Shown: in pieces, positions 60,511 through 64,000 of the stretch
How the letters are laid out: every line of letters begins with the position of its first letter
Position numbering within the stretch: position 1 is the first letter of the stretch
Origin: Phascolarctobacterium_A succinatutens_B
GTDB lineage: Bacteria > Bacillota > Negativicutes > Acidaminococcales > Acidaminococcaceae
Reading direction: 5' to 3'
DNA: 64,000 bases
Assembly: GCF_958453765.1 (NCBI RefSeq)
Contig: NZ_CAUDZA010000003.1
Location: 1 to 64,000, forward strand
Notes under the pieces: generated by a model
Databases searched by the model: none
What the model saw: the letters and a program-made list of their open reading frames with translations, nothing else
What the model was told of the DNA's origin: nothing
Made by a program: the position numbers and the translations under genes

Positions 60511-60584
60511 TCCGGGATGGTGTAATGGTAGCACAAGTGACTCTGGATCATTCGGTCTGGGTTCGAGTCCTAGTCCCGGAGCCA
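60511..60584 (+). tRNA. tRNA-Gln (CTG)
   Basis: 74 nt, acceptor TCCGGGA/TCCCGGA, anticodon CTG, encoded CCA. Confidence 0.9.
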
Positions 60585-60587
60585 AAT

Positions 60588-60662
60588 GGCGCTATGGTCA
60601 AGCGGCTAAGACGTCGCCCTCTCAAGGCGAAATCAAGGGTTCGATTCCCTTTAGCGCTACCA
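60588..60662 (+). tRNA. tRNA-Glu (CTC)
   Basis: 75 nt, anticodon CTC, encoded CCA. Its 3' part overlaps, in antisense, the end of a degraded serine recombinase frame, marking it as a former integration site. Confidence 0.9.
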
Positions 60663-61830
60663 CGAAAGGCAAAACGCTGAGATTCAACTGAATTTCAGCG
60701 TTTTTATTATTTACAATTACTTTTACATCCAAGGAGTCAAAAAACTTCTTCAGGAAAGCGTCAGAAACCCCTACTTCAGTAATGAACGAATCAATGAAAG
60801 CTTCCAGAATATCTTGATTGATAGCAGAATAGTCATTCTTGTTCAACTCAATAAGTTCTGCCTCCATCATATCTAAAGTTTTCTTAGCTTCTTTATAAGC
60901 GTTTAATACCATATCATCTGTTCCATCATACAAGGCAAGAAGGTTCTTAGCCTTGTTTTTTTGTACCCCAATTTTTTGACGCAGTTCATCCGCACGAACT
61001 TTCTCCTCTCTATTCTCAGACTGATTTAAAAATTCCGCAATAATAGACTGCTTGTGAGCCTTTATGTAGTCAACAATAGCAAGATAAACAACATATTCTA
61101 TTTTGTCTTTGCGCACCATAGAAACGTCACAATTACCATGTTTATTTTTTTGGTTGCTACAAGCATAATAAATGTATTTATTTCCTCTGGCTCCACTTCT
61201 AGTTCCAGACATAGCTGCTCCGCACTCGCAGAAAATACGGCCACTAAGCGCATATATTTCTTTCGCATTTGTTGCGCCATTACGACATCTAGCCATAATC
61301 TTTTCTACAGTCAAAAAATCCTTTTTTTCTATAATCGCAGGAAGAGCATCTTCAAATTCCATATAGTTGTCAGCCTTCTTTCTACTATTATGCTTGGTAC
61401 TCTTGCCAAGTTCCAAGACACCTATATATTTGCGGTTACGCAATATATCATGTATAGCGCCTTTACTATAATCTCCACCACGCTTGGTTTTATAGCCATT
61501 TGCTTTTAACCAATCAACTATTTTTCCATAGCCTGCACCTTCAATCTTCATAGAAAAGATTTTTTTGACAGCTATAGCCTCATATTCATTAATAACATAC
61601 GTTCCATCCGGCGCTATGTCATACCCCAAAGGAGAAATTCCTCCATTATGATTTTTCTGCAACAAATTCTCTTTTTTGCCACGTTTTACCTTGATAGATA
61701 AATTGCGAGAATAAAAGGCTGCTACAGCAACTTTAATACCCTCTGTAAGCTTGCCGTTAGCTGTCGATATATCTATACTTTTACATACACTCAAACCAAA
61801 AGATCTTATAACTAAATTTTCAATCCAGTG
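60622..61830 (-). pseudogene. Serine recombinase remnant lacking its catalytic domain
   Basis: About 400 codons remain. The frame runs from an in-frame stop (61833-61831) through CKSIDISTANGKLTEG and FYSRNLSIKVKRGKKEN, the recombinase domain (GYKTKRGGDYSKGAIHDILR), a zinc ribbon (FCECGAAMSG) and a coiled coil. The first about 100 residues with the catalytic Ser are absent, and the terminator at 61916 occupies where they should be. Residues from GIEPLISP are read from tRNA-Glu antisense, as in the intact integrase at 51024. It is what is left of another element that used tRNA-Glu. No second att copy is visible. Confidence 0.8.
60671..60705 (+). terminator. Terminator after tRNA-Glu
   Basis: AACGCTGA...TCAGCGTT stem followed by TTTTT, on the plus strand, inside the recombinase remnant. 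Confidence 0.82.
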
Positions 61831-61915
61831 TTATTAAGTAGCTGCTTTGACGCTTATGACGTATAAATAACAGTTGCATTGAATAAAAGAAGAGAGCTCT
61901 GATACTCTTTAAAGA

Positions 61916-61947
61916 CAAAAATGGCTGGAGCAATATGCCCCAGCCAT
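61916..61947 (-). terminator. Terminator of the symporter operon
   Basis: ATGGCTGG...CCAGCCAT on the minus strand followed by TTTTT. The stretch 61834-62030 has no other feature that I can support. Confidence 0.88.
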
Positions 61948-62030
61948 TAACCCATACTAGCATAAACTAGATTAACCACAAAAATTATACTAATGCCTTT
62001 TCTAATTTTAGATTACAAAGAATCCATTGG

Positions 62031-62123
62031 TTAATACCATTTTTTCAATAGAATGTAAGAGATTACTACAGTAAGAACAGAAAGAGCTGCCCACACAGTT
62101 AACATTGAACTATGCCACAACAT
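62031..62123 (-). CDS. 30-residue membrane protein downstream of the symporter
   Basis: MLWHSSMLTVWAALSVLTVV begins it, with one membrane helix and a KKWY end. AGGAGG 8 nt upstream overlaps the symporter's stop. It may be a small partner of the symporter, as found for other sodium symporters (inference from position and size). Confidence 0.68.
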   Translation of the reverse strand: MLWHSSMLTVWAALSVLTVVISYILLKKWY

Positions 62124-62138
62124 TTTGATAACCTCCTC

Positions 62139-63629
62139 TTATTTCTTAGCTAATTTAGCATCACGAATCGCTTGAGCTTTTTTAGTATCTTCTTTCCACA
62201 TACTTGCCAAAACATACATTACAATAAAGCTAACTATAACACCCCAAGCACCAGCTGCCATTACAGAACGCTCAATATGAGCAATCAAATACAGATAGAA
62301 ATATACACCTTCACCTACGATAGCACCAATAATAGCGGCCTTAGCATTTGCCAGTTTAGGCATAAACAGAGCAAAAATCAAAGGTGCCAGAGTAGCCGCG
62401 GATACGCCCGAAATACCAATCCAAACCATAACACCCATAAATGGAGGTGGATTAAATACCAGATAAAGAGAAAACGCTCCAATTAACGCTGGTAAAACCT
62501 TTGTCATGCGATAAGCTAATTTCTCAGCTTCATCTTGCTCCATAGGAATAATTCTATGCTTAACAAGAGTCTGCAAAAATAAATCATTACTAATACAAGT
62601 AGTAATAACAAGAATCAGACCGCACGCAGTAGACATCAATGCTGCCACAATCGCTACTGACAATATCGTACTAATAATCGGATGGAACAACTTTACATAT
62701 TCTATAACAGCCATATCTGCTACTTTCAGGTTAGGATCAATAGCTCTCATATATAACCCGCCAAACATTACTAAGAGGCAGCAGAAAGATGCTACTATCC
62801 ATGTCCAAATCATCTTGGACATATCCTTAGGATTCTTCAGTGCCATAATTTTGTTAAGCAACTGTGGTTGTCCGGCAAAAGCAAATTCAATAAACATAAC
62901 ACCAAATACTGCTGCATAGCTGTACATATGAAGAGAGTCAGGATTAAGCACTGTTACAAAGTTAGGATTTTGAGCAGCCAAAAGATCAGAAACTTCTGTT
63001 AACCCTCCTTTAAACATCATTATACCGGATATGAATACGAATACGCCTGCGAAAATCATGAGGCACATTTGACCGATACTAGTATAGATATCAGCAAACA
63101 GGCCACCAACAGTTACATACAAAACAGTAATAACGGTTACGCCAATAATAGCAGTAGTATAGTCAAGACCTTGAATCATACCAGACAACAAACTGCCACC
63201 TGCTGAAAATTGACCGGCAATGTAAAAAATTTGAATGATAAATACTATGGAACACAAACCACGTAACACATCGCTATCATAGCGTTTTGCCAACCAGTCG
63301 GCCATTGATATAGATTTAAGCTCTATATTAGTATTACGTACGCCCTTAGCTAACAGAATAAATCCCAGGGTTGATGCCATAAAAATAGCAAGAAAAATTC
63401 ACAGGCCGGTAGCTCCCCAAGCATAACAGAAGCCAACATACCCCATAAACGTTGCTGCAGAGAAGAAGGATGCTGCAAAAGCAAGTCCTAAAGGAATTGG
63501 TCCCATAGATTCGCCGGCTACAGCAAAATCACTTAAACCCTTGATTTTTTTTGCTCCTAAGAAACCAACGTATACTACAAATAAAACATATAGTGCCAGT
63601 CCGCATATCATCCAGGTATTTAATGACAT
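62139..63629 (-). pseudogene. Sodium:solute symporter (SSS) with one in-frame TGA
   Basis: About 496 codons counting the stop. The N-terminal part (76 aa) reads LADFAVAGESMGPIPLG-like SSS motifs (LSDFAVAGESMGPIPLGLAF) and ends YAWGATGL, then TGA (63401-63399). The same frame goes on with IFLAIFMASTLGFILLAKGV and 12 or so membrane segments to 62139. SSS proteins normally have Trp at this place (GLW), so TGG to TGA is the likely change. The substrate may be pantothenate or another organic acid. A second start at ATG 63380 has no clear ribosome site. GAGGAGG precedes the first ATG. Confidence 0.82.
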
Positions 63630-63662
63630 AATTACAGACCTCCTCTCTTAAATATAATCAAA

Positions 63663-64000
63663 TTATACTTTTTCCCACTCAGATTTAACTAAAGCTTTGT
63701 TTAAATCACGCAGATATGGAACCGTCCTACGAGCTTCAGTACACTTATCAACGTCTATTTCCGCAACAAGTACCGCATCGCTATCTCTATCAGCTTCACA
63801 CAGAACTTCGCCATTTGGAGCTATAATACGAGAATGACCACCTAAGAAAACTGTATTATCATCGACGCCTGCACGGTTAACAGCGACTACATAAATACCA
63901 TTCTCTAATGCTCGAGCTTTAGATTGGATGTCCCATACATAATAACGTGCTCTACCAAAAGCAGACGGATAAGCAATAACATTAACACCTTTAAGTACCA
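63663..64000 (-). CDS. C-terminal part of a nitrilase-family amidohydrolase, cut by the window edge
   Basis: 112 codons visible. VNVIAYPSAFGRARYYVWDI, RALENGIYVVAVNRAG and FLGGHSRIIAPNGEVL are typical of the C-terminal half of carbon-nitrogen hydrolases. The catalytic Cys lies beyond the edge. It ends 34 nt before the symporter start and probably heads that operon, so the pair may import and hydrolyse an amide or nitrile. Confidence 0.82.
   Translation of the reverse strand, partial: VLKGVNVIAYPSAFGRARYYVWDIQSKARALENGIYVVAVNRAGVDDNTVFLGGHSRIIAPNGEVLCEADRDSDAVLVAEIDVDKCTEARRTVPYLRDLNKALVKSEWEKV

Noticed and set aside
61834..62030. Second att copy for the tRNA-Glu element
   Set aside because: No copy of the tRNA-Glu 3' end was found here; the outer end appears lost.
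63399..63401. Selenocysteine TGA in the symporter
   Set aside because: The family has Trp at this position and no SECIS-like hairpin follows; nonsense mutation or error is simpler.

Overview
The window looks like the chromosome of a diderm Firmicute, most likely class Negativicutes (Acidaminococcaceae/Selenomonadales type, gut-associated). This placement is an inference from gene content (an xpt-permease operon, Trk/Ktr potassium uptake with a KdpDE-like two-component system, short SbcCD, and prophage spanin-like genes that only make sense with an outer membrane). It is not a database result.

Layout. Positions 1-8463 are ordinary host genes: a cut peptidase-like gene, a nucleotidyltransferase, an MBL-fold hydrolase, a KdpDE-like regulator pair divergent from trkH-trkA, a LOG-family protein, an unknown protein and a ZIP metal transporter. 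Positions 8740-9416 hold a large structured non-coding RNA with its own terminator. A 42.96-kb prophage follows (9548-52519), inserted into the 3' end of a tRNA-Leu gene, with 13-bp att repeats at 9548-9560 and 52507-52519. The chromosome resumes with a five-tRNA operon (Asp-Phe-Gly-Cys-Leu, minus strand), a duplicated-domain protein, an amidohydrolase, a purine permease and xanthine phosphoribosyltransferase pair, sbcC-sbcD, tRNA-Gln and tRNA-Glu, a decayed second serine recombinase abutting tRNA-Glu, and a nitrilase/sodium-symporter/30-aa-protein operon whose symporter carries an in-frame stop.

The prophage is a temperate podovirus with T7/BPP-1-like virion genes. On the right are the serine integrase, a membrane-anchored coiled-coil nuclease, and two XRE regulators around an operator array. 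Leftward early genes follow: many small proteins, HNH, DUF3846-like, LysM-like, ParB-like, an HUH replication protein and a Q-like last early gene. Next come the terminase, portal, scaffold, capsid, tail-tube and internal virion genes, including a 3290-residue polyvalent protein with an ADP-ribosyltransferase-like region and two HExxH motifs. A beta-helix tail spike, a lysis block with two overprinted spanin-like genes, and a separately controlled six-gene module of unknown function complete the left end.

The most unusual points are as follows. (1) The structured RNA has a 20-bp end-to-end closing helix and is next to the tRNA locus. (2) Three identically spaced late-promoter modules each combine a palindrome, a TAAAAT box and a terminator-like hairpin before the gene, which suggests Q-like antitermination. 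(3) The spanin-like pair is encoded in two frames of the same ~400 bp. (4) The integrase C-terminus changes sequence on integration. (5) The left-end module has helically phased AGGGAA repeats and its own HTH gene.
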